From positions 124,001-188,000 of the forward strand of contig NZ_CP059055.1 in NCBI RefSeq assembly GCF_014058685.1: DNA of 64,000 nt, read 5' to 3'. The position numbers were made by a program, and so were the translations under genes. This DNA is from Lactobacillus johnsonii. GTDB lineage: Bacteria; Bacillota; Bacilli; Lactobacillales; Lactobacillaceae. Below the pieces are notes generated by a model. The model ran no database searches. It worked only from the letters and a program-made list of their open reading frames with translations, and had not been told where the DNA came from. Of the stretch, positions 41,442 to 50,671 are shown piece after piece (positions within the stretch are counted from its first letter, which is position 1; each line of letters opens with the position of its first letter).

Positions 41442-41450
41442 TTAATTAGT

Positions 41451-41485
41451 AAAACATGTAGTTTATCTAAACTACATGTTTTTAT
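41451..41485 (+). terminator. Terminator of the phn operon
   Basis: AAACATGTAGTTTA pairs with TAAACTACATGTTT and is followed by T-rich sequence. Confidence 0.88.
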
Positions 41486-41592
41486 TTTGGTAAATTATAA
41501 ATTTTTTTGTAATATCTACCTATAATATGGATAAGTACAGGAAAAAAAGAACTTTTTTGTTATAATGGAAGTTGTATTTCAAGGAGGACAAT

Positions 41593-42075
41593 ATGGATAA
41601 TTTAACTACCATGACATTGGCTGACGATATGGCTTTATCACAAGAAAAGATTATCAACGGCCAACAAGACCTGAATACCAAGAGAATTTATAATGAAATT
41701 AATAGTTTGGATATTCTTGATAAGCCAATCGAAGAATACTTTGATATGACTCAAGATGAATACTACAATAGTGAATCTGATGGTAAATTAACTTTACTAC
41801 ATTTAGATAAACCATTACGTGAATTAAATGATCGTATTTTAACTAACCACGTAGATGGATATGTAGATCAAGACGAGATTAATTTAACCTATAATCATGA
41901 GGATCCATTGCAAGATGGTAGCTATGATCGTGCTACTGATTTACATGTACTTTTATATAGTTTAAAAGTCATTGGCGCTGTGAGAGCTATTGCTCCGAAT
42001 GATTTGAAAAAGGTTTTGTCTAAAGATGCGGTTTTATCATTGGGTCTTGCCGCAAATGCTTTGGCAAATAATTAA
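41593..42075 (+). CDS. Hypothetical acidic soluble protein
   Basis: A 160-residue protein of unknown family, rich in Asp, Glu, Asn and Leu, with no signal peptide or TM. AAGGAGG (41581-41587) five bases before ATG 41593 is an excellent ribosome-binding site, and TATAAT lies nearby at about 41561, so expression is likely. The C-terminal 35 residues (KVIGAVRAIAPNDLKKVLSKDAVLSLGLAANALA region) look helical. A terminator follows. Confidence 0.6.
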   Translation: MDNLTTMTLADDMALSQEKIINGQQDLNTKRIYNEINSLDILDKPIEEYFDMTQDEYYNSESDGKLTLLHLDKPLRELNDRILTNHVDGYVDQDEINLTYNHEDPLQDGSYDRATDLHVLLYSLKVIGAVRAIAPNDLKKVLSKDAVLSLGLAANALANN

Positions 42076-42078
42076 CCC

Positions 42079-42104
42079 CAAGGCCAACTAAAGGCCTTTT
42101 TTTG
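42079..42104 (+). terminator. Terminator
   Basis: AAGGCC pairs with GGCCTT across AACTAA, followed by a T run; it separates the acidic protein from the phosphoesterase gene. Confidence 0.75.
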
Positions 42105-42127
42105 TGTGATGAGTGGGGAAGAGTATC

Positions 42128-43522
42128 ATGAAAATTATCAAGAAAACCAAGGGTATGATTGATAAATTTTCCGGTGTTACCCGGAAGATGATGCGAAAGA
42201 AAAGTAATATTCCATTTGATGGAATGCAAAAGTATATGACTGTTGGTGAGTATAACGTTGGAGCGCCTGAAGGAACTCCACATGGTGAAGAATATAAGCT
42301 TATTGTTTATAAAGATACTGACAATGTCTTACACCAAGCTTTACGTTCGATTAATGCGTCTGATCTAGCACCAGCTTATGTTCGGAAGTTTGATAAAAGG
42401 CTAAATCGTTATACTGCATTTGTTAATAAGCAGACAGGACGTCGTTATATCGTTGAAGATCAACTAGATCAGTTAGTAGATTATGTAAAAAAGCATAGCC
42501 GAGATGGCTATAACTCAATTAATATCGGTGTTTTAACCGATACACACTATAAAGATGCTGACAGTATTGATTTTTATGGGCATAACGGACTTCGTCATGT
42601 TAAAGAGTTTAATTATCTTGAAGATAAAGATGTTTTAGATTTAAAGGCTCATTTAGGTGATTGGATGGATGGATCCGATCCAGGATTAGTTGGCGAAGCA
42701 GAGTTGATATCTTTGTCTAGAACGTTTAGATCTAAAAAAACTAACTTTGCTGTCATCAAAGGTAATCACGATGAAAATGATAAATTTGATGAGCACCATG
42801 ATCTGAGAGCTAGTTTTCCGGAAAATGAATTTGAAGATATAATGTGGCCAAGTATGTATGCGCAAGATGGTATTCACTATATCACGCGCAAGCACGGGGT
42901 TGCATATTTTGATAAAGATGATGTCAGAATCATTACGGTCAATACATCTGATTTACCTTATGAGCTAGATGAGCAAGGTAAGAAAAAATACGATACTAAA
43001 CTTGCTTTAGCGATTCGTGAAGATCAGATGCAAGAAATTATCGAAATTCTTGAAAATTCAAATGGTAAAACAATTATTTTCATGAGTCATGCAAATCCTA
43101 TTACTCGCAAGGGAACGAATGCCTTGAAATTTAATGGGCGTTCTCTACATGAATTAATGGTTGCCTTCAATCAACGTGAAAAAGGCTATCTTAATTCAAG
43201 GGATGTTCCTCCTGAATTTACCCTAGCTAATAGCTTTGATTTCACAAAGATAAAAAATGCAAAAGTAGTTGCATATTTATGTGGACACCGTCATACTGAA
43301 GACCAATATCGCATTAACGGTATACAATATATATTTTTTAATTGCTCGGCTCTCATGGGCCCAAACCATGCGCTTACTACGCAATACAATAAGCGCTGGA
43401 ATAGACAGATGGATCATGCTAATGAAGCAGCTGGATATATAGTAAATGTTGATGTTCAAAGACATTTATTACAAGTATTTGGATACGGAGCTGCTTCTAA
43501 GAGACGATTCTATCGAATTTAG
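42128..43522 (+). CDS. Calcineurin-like metallophosphoesterase
   Basis: A 464-residue protein. After a basic N-terminal stretch of about 130 residues, the metallophosphoesterase motifs appear in order: GVLTDTHY (DxH), HLGDWMDG (GDxxD), VIKGNHDEND (GNHD), FMSHANP and CGHRHTEDQ (GHxH). It would hydrolyse phosphomonoesters or diesters with two metals; there is no signal peptide. ATG 42128 follows GTGGGGAAGAG; GTG 42113 is an alternative. Confidence 0.88.
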   Translation: MKIIKKTKGMIDKFSGVTRKMMRKKSNIPFDGMQKYMTVGEYNVGAPEGTPHGEEYKLIVYKDTDNVLHQALRSINASDLAPAYVRKFDKRLNRYTAFVNKQTGRRYIVEDQLDQLVDYVKKHSRDGYNSINIGVLTDTHYKDADSIDFYGHNGLRHVKEFNYLEDKDVLDLKAHLGDWMDGSDPGLVGEAELISLSRTFRSKKTNFAVIKGNHDENDKFDEHHDLRASFPENEFEDIMWPSMYAQDGIHYITRKHGVAYFDKDDVRIITVNTSDLPYELDEQGKKKYDTKLALAIREDQMQEIIEILENSNGKTIIFMSHANPITRKGTNALKFNGRSLHELMVAFNQREKGYLNSRDVPPEFTLANSFDFTKIKNAKVVAYLCGHRHTEDQYRINGIQYIFFNCSALMGPNHALTTQYNKRWNRQMDHANEAAGYIVNVDVQRHLLQVFGYGAASKRRFYRI

Positions 43523-43582
43523 TTTTTGAAATGTAAATAGCTTATAATAAGACTACTGTTTATTTTGAGGTGAAAGTTACTT

Positions 43583-45532
43583 ATGTGTGGAATTTGTGCG
43601 TTTTTTGATCCTGAATTAAAGGATAAAGACTGTGCTATTCAAGGAATGATGGATACAATTAAACACCGTGGTCCATCTTCCGATGGAAAATATACTAATG
43701 ATAAGGTGGCTTTAGGTTTTAGACGTTTGTCAATTATTGACCTTCGTGGTGGAAGTCAACCAATTTTTAATGAAGATAAAAGTAGAGCAATTATTTTTAA
43801 TGGGGAAATTTATAATTTTAAACCATTAAGAAAAGAATTAATTGATGCAGGTCATACCTTTACTACTAAGGCTGATACTGAAGTTTTACTTCACGGCTAT
43901 GAAGAATGGGGAATGGATGGCTTATTGAAGAAAGTTCGTGGTATGTTTGCTTTTGTAATTTGGGATGACAATACCAAGACTTTATATGGTGCTCGTGACT
44001 TCTTCGGAATTAAGCCAATGTACTACTCAGACCAAAATGGTAAGTTAATTGTTGGTAGTGAATTGAAGAGCTTCTTAGCTTACCCAGGCTTTAAAAAGGA
44101 ATTAAATACTGAAGCAGTTAAGCCATACTTAATGAACCAATATAATGACTTAAAGGAAACTTTCTTTAAAGGTGTTTACCGCTTCCCAGCAGGTCACTGG
44201 TTCGAATATAAAGATGGCAAAATGAAGACTCATCAATACTGGGATGCTAAGTATGTTGAAAATAGCTTAAGTTTTGAAGAAACCTTAGACAAAATCAATG
44301 AAGACTTAAAAGAAACTGTTGATTTATACAGAAATGCGGACGTACCAGTTGGTGCATTCTTGTCTGAAGGTATTGATTCTTCTTACTTAACTAGTTTACT
44401 TGATCCTGAAGATGTCTTCTCAGTTTCTTTTGATGATTCTACATATAATGAAGCATCAAAAGCTAAGGCACTTTCTGACTTACACGGCTGGAAATTCTTT
44501 GCAGATAAAGTTGATGCAGATGAAGCAATGCGCGACTTCCCAGAAATGCAATATCACATGGACGAACCAGATGCTAACCCATCTATTATTCCATTATGGT
44601 ACTTGTGTAAATTAGCTAGAAAGCATGTTACTGTTGCACTTTCTGGTGAAGGTGCTGATGAATTATTTGCAGGCTACGTTAACTATGGAATGCATACCCA
44701 TAATGATGTAATTAAGGTCTTTACTGCTGGCCTTAAGAAATTACCTAAGAAAAGTCGTGTTCGTTTAGCTCATAAGATTAAGAAGATGCCTAACTTCCCA
44801 GGTAAAGTACATATGTACACTAACTTGGCAGAGCCAAGTGAATTTTATGTTGGACAATCTGTCATTTATGATATGGACTATCCAACTATCTTTACTTCTA
44901 AAGATGCTAATGGTATTTTGCGTGATAAATACAAGAATGATCTGACAGTTAACGGTATTTATCAAGAAGACTTTAAGAAAGTTAAAAATATTGATGAAGT
45001 TAAGCAAATGCAATATATTGATCTTCACCACTTTATGCTTAATGATATTGAGCAAAAAGCAGATAAGATCTCAATGGCTCACTCTCTAGAATTACGTGTG
45101 CCATATCTTGATAAGAAGATTGCAGAACTTGCTAACTCAATTCCAACTAAATATTTAGTTAACCGGCACGATACTAAATATGCTCTTCGTAAAGCATCTG
45201 AGAAGGTCTTACCAGAAGAATGGGCTCAAAGACCTAAGCTTGGTTTCCCAACTCCAATTAAGCAATGGCTTAAGGAACCAAGATTTTACAAACAAGTTAG
45301 AGCATTGTTTACTGAAGACTTTGTAGATGACATTTTTGACCAAAAGAAGATTGTTAAATTGCTTGATGATAACTACAAGGGCGATGGTTCAGCTCGTCGT
45401 CAAATTTGGGCTATTTACACTTTCTTAGTTTGGTATAAATTATTCTTTGTTGATTATGATGAAACTGTTAAGAAGTATCAACATGTTCAACCAGAAGTAG
45501 CAGAATTAATCGAAAGTGGCAGACTTGTTTAA
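43583..45532 (+). CDS. asnH: Glutamine-dependent asparagine synthase family; probable AsnH (peptidoglycan D-Asp amidation)
   Basis: A 649-residue amidotransferase. MCGICAFFD supplies the N-terminal nucleophile Cys2, and the glutaminase domain (1-200) contains NGEIYNF. The synthetase domain carries the PP-loop GAFLSEGIDSSYLTSLL and ALSGEGADELFAGY. It is larger than classical AsnB, and the D-aspartate ligase gene follows 29 nt downstream. In enterococci and lactobacilli that pairing marks AsnH, which amidates the D-Asp of the cross-bridge. Free asparagine synthesis is the alternative. Confidence 0.85.
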   Translation: MCGICAFFDPELKDKDCAIQGMMDTIKHRGPSSDGKYTNDKVALGFRRLSIIDLRGGSQPIFNEDKSRAIIFNGEIYNFKPLRKELIDAGHTFTTKADTEVLLHGYEEWGMDGLLKKVRGMFAFVIWDDNTKTLYGARDFFGIKPMYYSDQNGKLIVGSELKSFLAYPGFKKELNTEAVKPYLMNQYNDLKETFFKGVYRFPAGHWFEYKDGKMKTHQYWDAKYVENSLSFEETLDKINEDLKETVDLYRNADVPVGAFLSEGIDSSYLTSLLDPEDVFSVSFDDSTYNEASKAKALSDLHGWKFFADKVDADEAMRDFPEMQYHMDEPDANPSIIPLWYLCKLARKHVTVALSGEGADELFAGYVNYGMHTHNDVIKVFTAGLKKLPKKSRVRLAHKIKKMPNFPGKVHMYTNLAEPSEFYVGQSVIYDMDYPTIFTSKDANGILRDKYKNDLTVNGIYQEDFKKVKNIDEVKQMQYIDLHHFMLNDIEQKADKISMAHSLELRVPYLDKKIAELANSIPTKYLVNRHDTKYALRKASEKVLPEEWAQRPKLGFPTPIKQWLKEPRFYKQVRALFTEDFVDDIFDQKKIVKLLDDNYKGDGSARRQIWAIYTFLVWYKLFFVDYDETVKKYQHVQPEVAELIESGRLV

Positions 45533-45561
45533 TTAAAGTTAGAGAGAAGTACGGATACAAA

Positions 45562-46893
45562 ATGGTACAAGCAAAATTTACTCCTATTTTACTCGGTAGT
45601 GACATCAATGTTTACGGAATGGCTCGCTCCTTCAACGAAGCTTATGGAATTAAGGTTCAAGCTTGGGCTGCTAGTCAATTAGCAGCAACGCGCTATTCTA
45701 AAATTGTTGACGTAGAAGTTCATGAAGGCTTTGAAGAAGATCCAGGCTTTATGAACGTTATGAAGCAAAAGATTGAAGAATACAAGAATCATCCAGAACC
45801 AGTTATTTTAATTGCTTGTGGAGATGGATACGCAGAATTATTGGCTAAGCATAAGGGTGAGTTGAAGGATACTTTTGTTGTTCCTTACATTGATTATGAC
45901 TTGCTAGAGAAGCTAATTTCTAAAGAAGGTTTCTACGAAATTGCTGAAAAATATGGTCTTCCATATCCACATACTAAGATTGTGACTATGGATGACTATA
46001 AGGCTGAAAATTATTTGAATTTACCATTTGATTATCCAGTTGAATTGAAGCCAGAAGATCCAGTTTCATGGTTGAATTGTCAATTTGAAGGCCGTAAAAA
46101 AGCCTTTACTATTCACGATGAGGCAGAATTAGTAGATATCGTTGGTAAAATCTATACCAATGGTTATACTGAAGACTTGATTTTACAAGATTTCATTCCA
46201 GGCGATGATTCTAACATGCGTGTTCTTAATGCTTATGTTGATAAAGATCACAAGGTTAAGATGATGTGCTTAGGTCACCCACTTCTTGAAGACCCAACTC
46301 CTCAATCTATCGGTAATTACATGGCAATTTTGCCAGCCTTCAGTCAAAAGCTCTACGATACTGTTCAATCATTCCTTGAAAAATTGAACTATACTGGTAT
46401 GGCTAACTTTGACATTAAGTACGATCCAAGAGATGGAGAATACAAATTCTTTGAGATCAACCTCCGTCAAGGTCGTTCAAGTTTCTATGTAACTTTAAAT
46501 GGCTATAACTTAGCTAAGTGGTATGTAGATGATTATGTTGAAGATAATTTGAAAGATAAGCCAACAGTTTATGGAAATAAAGACGGTGCTAACTATATGT
46601 TGTGGCTTGGTGTTCCAAAGAAGATCTTTAAGGAATATGCTTACGACAACGGTTCAAAACGCCTAGCTGAAAAGTTAATTGACGAGGGTCACTATGGTAC
46701 AACTGTCTTCTATGATAAAGATCGTAGCTTAAAACGTTGGTTATTGATGCACTACATGTTCCATAACTACTATGCTAGATATAAGAAGTACTACCAAGTA
46801 AATAAGGGACAATATTTTGAAGAAGAAGCTAAAAAATTAGAAAAGCAAGCTCTTCGTGATGGTCAACAAGAAAACCATGAGAATGAAATTTAA
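45562..46893 (+). CDS. D-aspartate ligase-like ATP-grasp protein
   Basis: A 443-residue ATP-grasp carboxylate-amine ligase. The C-terminal ATP-grasp part shows YPVELKPEDPVSWLNC, LILQDFIPGDDSNMRV and the metal-binding KFFEINLRQGRSS. It resembles the D-aspartate ligases (Asl) that attach D-Asp to Lys of the peptidoglycan stem peptide in Enterococcus faecium and lactobacilli. Partnership with the upstream AsnH-like amidotransferase supports this. No Asp racemase gene is present in the window. A strong terminator ends the pair. Confidence 0.8.
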   Translation: MVQAKFTPILLGSDINVYGMARSFNEAYGIKVQAWAASQLAATRYSKIVDVEVHEGFEEDPGFMNVMKQKIEEYKNHPEPVILIACGDGYAELLAKHKGELKDTFVVPYIDYDLLEKLISKEGFYEIAEKYGLPYPHTKIVTMDDYKAENYLNLPFDYPVELKPEDPVSWLNCQFEGRKKAFTIHDEAELVDIVGKIYTNGYTEDLILQDFIPGDDSNMRVLNAYVDKDHKVKMMCLGHPLLEDPTPQSIGNYMAILPAFSQKLYDTVQSFLEKLNYTGMANFDIKYDPRDGEYKFFEINLRQGRSSFYVTLNGYNLAKWYVDDYVEDNLKDKPTVYGNKDGANYMLWLGVPKKIFKEYAYDNGSKRLAEKLIDEGHYGTTVFYDKDRSLKRWLLMHYMFHNYYARYKKYYQVNKGQYFEEEAKKLEKQALRDGQQENHENEI

Positions 46894-46897
46894 TTAG

Positions 46898-46940
46898 AAA
46901 AATACTGCTGAGAATTTTTTACTCTCAGCAGTATTTTTTT
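46898..46940 (+). terminator. Terminator of the AsnH-Asl operon
   Basis: AAATACTGCTGAGA pairs with TCTCAGCAGTATTT, followed by T run. Confidence 0.9.
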
Positions 46941-47010
46941 GACTACTTTACTAATTATAGAAAATTTTGAAAATGAGCCTCTCTCTTGCTAGACGTGACT
47001 TTTGCTTAAT

Positions 47011-47068
47011 ACAATATATATGATCCAAAATGTCAATACCTACAATATCATGTAGTTTCTGATAGAAT
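47011..47068 (+). promoter_or_regulatory. nrdDG promoter with two NrdR-like boxes
   Basis: ACAATATATATGAT (47011-47024) and ACAATATCATGTAGT (47042-47056) begin 31 bp apart, the three-turn spacing typical of paired NrdR boxes. The second overlaps the expected -35 of an extended -10 TGATAGAAT (47060-47068). NrdR binding here would repress the ribonucleotide reductase operon when dATP is high. Confidence 0.5.
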
Positions 47069-47102
47069 AGAACCATAGATATTGTGAAAGAAGAGAATAA
47101 CC

Positions 47103-49313
47103 ATGTTACAACAAGATGCTCAAATTAAATCAATTACTCAAATGACACTGCCAGAAACAGCTATTAAAAGAGACGGCAGCATCTATCCTTTTGCTCTTTA
47201 CAAAATTGAAATGGTTTTAGATAGCTTGCATCTGACTGAACATGAAGCAGATATTTTACCTGCTATCCTTCAAAAATTAAATGGTGCAAAGCAGACTTCT
47301 ACTGAGAAAATAGCAGATGCATTTGTTCAAACATTAATCGAACTCGGCTTTAGTGATGAAGCAAATGCTTATGTTGATTACCGTAGAGAAGATGAAGCTA
47401 ATTTTAAGAAGCAAACTGAGACTACTAACCGTCTGGGACGTTTAATTCACCATGATCCAACAATTGTTAATGAAAATGCTAATAAAGATTCACGTGTTTT
47501 TTCAACTCAGCGTGATTTAACAGCTGGTGTAGTTGGTAAAACAATTGGTTTAACGATGATGCCAGAACATATTGCTAAGGCACACTTGCGTGGTGATATT
47601 CACTGGCATGACTTAGATTACACACCGCTCAGTCCTCTAACTAACTGTTGTTTGATTGACTTTAAAGAAATGCTAGGTCATGGCTTTACAATTGGAAATG
47701 CAAATATTGAATCTCCTCATTCAATCGAAACAGCCACTGCTCAAATGTCTCAAATTATTGCTAATGTTGCTTCTAGTCAATATGGAGGCTGTTCTGCCGA
47801 CAGAGTAGATGAAGTTTTGGCTCCATATGCTGAAAAGAATTATCACAAGAATATTAAAGAAGCTAGCGAATTTTTTGACGATGAAGAAAAGATCAAGGCT
47901 TTTGCAGTTAAGCGAACAAAAAAGGATATCTATGATGCTATGCAAGCTCTTGAATATGAAATTAATACTCTATTTTCAAGTCAAGGGCAAACACCATTCA
48001 CTACTTTAGGTTTTGGACTAGGAACATCTTGGATTGAACGTGAAATCCAAAAAGCAATCTTAAAGATTAGAATTGAGGGTTTAGGAAAAGATAAGAGAAC
48101 AACTATCTTTCCTAAGTTAGTCTTTACGCTAAAGAAGGGACTTAACTTACATCCTGGAGATCCAAACTATGATATCAAGGAATTAGCTTTGGAATGTTCT
48201 ACTAAGCGTATGTATCCAGATATTGTTAGTTATGACATGATTAAGAAAATTACTGGATCATTTAAAGCTCCAATGGGTTGTCGTTCCTTCTTACAAGGGT
48301 GGAAAGATCCAGAAACTGGTAAAGAAGTAAATTCTGGTCGTATGAACTTAGGTGTTGTTACTTTAAACCTACCTAGAATTGCCATGGAATCAAAGGGAGA
48401 CAAAGATTTATTCTGGCAAATTTTTAGAGAAAAAGTCCAAACAGCACATGAAGCTTTACAAATTAAGGCTAAACGTTGTACTGATGCTGTACCTGATAAT
48501 GCTCCAATTCTTTATGAATATGGTGCTTTTGGTAAAAGACTAAATGCAGAAGATAATGTAAATGATCTTTTCAAAAATGGACGCTGTACAGTTTCCTTAG
48601 GCTATATTGGACTTTATGAAGTTGGTACAGTCTTTTATGGTCCTAATTGGGAACATAATGAGGAAGCGCACCAATTTACTATTAATATTGTTAAAGAACT
48701 TCACGATTACTGCGCTAAATGGGAAAAAGAAGATCCAAATCACTATCACTACAGTGTATATTCAACTCCAAGTGAAAGTTTGACTGATAGATTTTGTCGC
48801 CTGGATACTAAAAAATTCGGTAAGGTTAAAGATATTACTGATAAGGAATACTACACTAATTCCTTCCACTACGATGTAAGAAAGCATCCAACTCCATTTG
48901 AAAAATTAGCTTTTGAAGCTCCTTATCCATTTTATGCTGCAGGTGGATTTATTCATTATTGTGAATATCCAAACCTTAAGCAAAATCCTAAGGCACTAGA
49001 GGCTGTTTGGGATTGGGCTTATGATAAAGTAGGATACTTAGGAACCAACACTCCAATTGACCAATGCTACAAGTGTGGTTTTAAGGGTGAATTTAAGGCA
49101 ACCGCTAAAGGCTTTGAATGTCCACAATGTGGAAATCATGATCCAGAAACTTGTGACTGTGTAAAGCGTACGTGTGGCTATCTAGGCAATCCTTTGAAAC
49201 GTCCAATGGTTCATGGTCGTCATGAAGAAATTGTCCACCGTGTAAAGCACTTGAATATGGGAATGGAAGAAAAGATGGCTAAGGATGAAGTTAGAAAGAA
49301 TGACGAATACTGA
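47103..49313 (+). CDS. nrdD: Anaerobic ribonucleoside-triphosphate reductase
   Basis: A 736-residue class III reductase converting NTPs to dNTPs without oxygen. The ATP-cone (residues about 17-110) is followed by the catalytic barrel with LSPLTNCCLIDFKEM. The C-terminal zinc site is CYKCGF...CPQCGNHD (about 655-675). The glycyl radical site is in VKRTCGYLGNP near residue 690. It overlaps its activase gene nrdG by one base. Confidence 0.96.
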   Translation: MLQQDAQIKSITQMTLPETAIKRDGSIYPFALYKIEMVLDSLHLTEHEADILPAILQKLNGAKQTSTEKIADAFVQTLIELGFSDEANAYVDYRREDEANFKKQTETTNRLGRLIHHDPTIVNENANKDSRVFSTQRDLTAGVVGKTIGLTMMPEHIAKAHLRGDIHWHDLDYTPLSPLTNCCLIDFKEMLGHGFTIGNANIESPHSIETATAQMSQIIANVASSQYGGCSADRVDEVLAPYAEKNYHKNIKEASEFFDDEEKIKAFAVKRTKKDIYDAMQALEYEINTLFSSQGQTPFTTLGFGLGTSWIEREIQKAILKIRIEGLGKDKRTTIFPKLVFTLKKGLNLHPGDPNYDIKELALECSTKRMYPDIVSYDMIKKITGSFKAPMGCRSFLQGWKDPETGKEVNSGRMNLGVVTLNLPRIAMESKGDKDLFWQIFREKVQTAHEALQIKAKRCTDAVPDNAPILYEYGAFGKRLNAEDNVNDLFKNGRCTVSLGYIGLYEVGTVFYGPNWEHNEEAHQFTINIVKELHDYCAKWEKEDPNHYHYSVYSTPSESLTDRFCRLDTKKFGKVKDITDKEYYTNSFHYDVRKHPTPFEKLAFEAPYPFYAAGGFIHYCEYPNLKQNPKALEAVWDWAYDKVGYLGTNTPIDQCYKCGFKGEFKATAKGFECPQCGNHDPETCDCVKRTCGYLGNPLKRPMVHGRHEEIVHRVKHLNMGMEEKMAKDEVRKNDEY

Positions 49314-50026
49314 TGCCAGAGAAAGATAAGAATAATCAAGAAGGTCCTGATGTTCGAGGAAATTTAATTAAGGTTAATGTTGGTGGAGATACTATTTTTG
49401 TTGATTCTAATCAATATAAGCCGCAAGTTGAACATGCTAAAAAATTAAAACAACAACATAGAAAACCGAAGAATCCTAAGCCCCAAGAATGGAAGTCAGA
49501 AGAATACTCTAAGCATAAAATTGCTGACTATAAGCCATTTAACTTTGTTGATGGTGAAGGGGTTAGATGCAGCTTATATGTGAGTGGATGCTTGTTTGAC
49601 TGTCCCGGTTGTTATAATTTAGCAGCCCAAAATTTTAATTATGGACGTCCTTATACTCAAGAATTGGAAGATAAAATTATTGAAGATATGTCTCAATCCT
49701 ATGTACAGGGGCTAACTTTATTAGGCGGTGAACCTTTTTTAAATACTTGGGTATGCTTGAAATTAATTAACCGGGTGCGTAAGGAATTTGGACATAGTAA
49801 AGATATTTGGTCTTGGTCAGGCTATACCTGGGATGAGCTTCAAAAAGAAACTCCTGATAAGAAAGAAATGCTTTCAAAGATTGATATTTTAGTTGATGGA
49901 CGTTTCATGGATGATTTGAAAGATCTGACACTACAATTTCGTGGTTCAAGTAACCAGCGAATTATTGATGTTCAAAAATCAATCAAGGCTAATAAGGTTG
50001 TTATTTGGGATAAACTGGTTAGATAA
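49313..50026 (+). CDS. nrdG: Anaerobic ribonucleotide reductase activating protein
   Basis: A 237-residue radical-SAM activase that forms the glycyl radical on NrdD. The 4Fe-4S motif CLFDCPGC is near residue 97, and LTLLGGEPFLN is the SAM-binding GGE. About 70 extra residues precede the usual start of NrdG (IADYKPFNFVDGEG). They are basic and low in conserved motifs. The start is taken as ATG 49313 in the TGATG overlap with nrdD; an internal start is possible but has no better RBS. Confidence 0.92.
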   Translation: MPEKDKNNQEGPDVRGNLIKVNVGGDTIFVDSNQYKPQVEHAKKLKQQHRKPKNPKPQEWKSEEYSKHKIADYKPFNFVDGEGVRCSLYVSGCLFDCPGCYNLAAQNFNYGRPYTQELEDKIIEDMSQSYVQGLTLLGGEPFLNTWVCLKLINRVRKEFGHSKDIWSWSGYTWDELQKETPDKKEMLSKIDILVDGRFMDDLKDLTLQFRGSSNQRIIDVQKSIKANKVVIWDKLVR

Positions 50027-50035
50027 ATTTGATAG

Positions 50036-50070
50036 AATAAGGGAAACAAGAGAGTTTCTCTTATTTTTTT
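50036..50070 (+). terminator. Terminator of nrdDG
   Basis: AATAAGGGAAAC pairs with GTTTCTCTTATT (one G-T), followed by seven T; the next gene's AGGTGA RBS comes directly after. Confidence 0.85.
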
Positions 50071-50080
50071 AGGTGAAAAG

Positions 50081-50671
50081 ATGCAAGAAAAGAATTTGGA
50101 ATTAGTAGATAAAATTATGACCGCTCTTCAAGGTGTCGAAGATCCAGAGTTGTTGATTGACGTAGTCAATCTAGGCTTGATTTATGGAATCGATATTGAA
50201 GGAGATCATGCAACAATTAAGATGACCCTAACTATTGTGGGATGTCCCTTATCTACATATCTACAAAACGCAATTGAAAAAGCAGTTTTGTCTGTGCCAG
50301 AAATAAATAAGTGTGATATAAAGTTAGTTTGGTATCCAGTTTGGAATCCCGAGCGTATGACAGTAGCTGCTAAGAAACAATTAGGGATACTTGATAATGA
50401 GCAGGCCCTTGACCAAGAAAATGAAATTGAAGAGACAGAAGAAAAAGAGAAGATAATTGATTTTTCTGTTCCAATAAAAAAGCTGGCTGAAGAATATCCA
50501 GATTTTATTCAAATTATGTATGACTGCGGCTTTACAAGAATTAAAATCCCAGGTTTGTTGTCTACTGTAGGAAGAGTAATGACGATTCCACTTGGTGCGC
50601 AGGCTATGAAGATTGACTTAGATAAAGTAAAGCAGGCGTTCGAGGATAAAGGCTACAAGGTGATTGATTAA
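50081..50671 (+). CDS. DUF59 (MIP18/SufT-like) and DUF1858 fusion protein
   Basis: A 196-residue two-domain protein. Residues 1-100 match the DUF59/MIP18 family linked to iron-sulfur cluster assembly (VEDPELLIDVVNLGLIYGIDI, then IVGCPLSTYLQ with the conserved Cys). Residues 128-196 form a DUF1858 helical domain (DFSVPIKKLAEEYPDFIQIMYDCGF). It overlaps the DUF438 gene by one base. The pair looks like an iron-sulfur or NO/O2-related sensor module. Confidence 0.82.
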   Translation: MQEKNLELVDKIMTALQGVEDPELLIDVVNLGLIYGIDIEGDHATIKMTLTIVGCPLSTYLQNAIEKAVLSVPEINKCDIKLVWYPVWNPERMTVAAKKQLGILDNEQALDQENEIEETEEKEKIIDFSVPIKKLAEEYPDFIQIMYDCGFTRIKIPGLLSTVGRVMTIPLGAQAMKIDLDKVKQAFEDKGYKVID

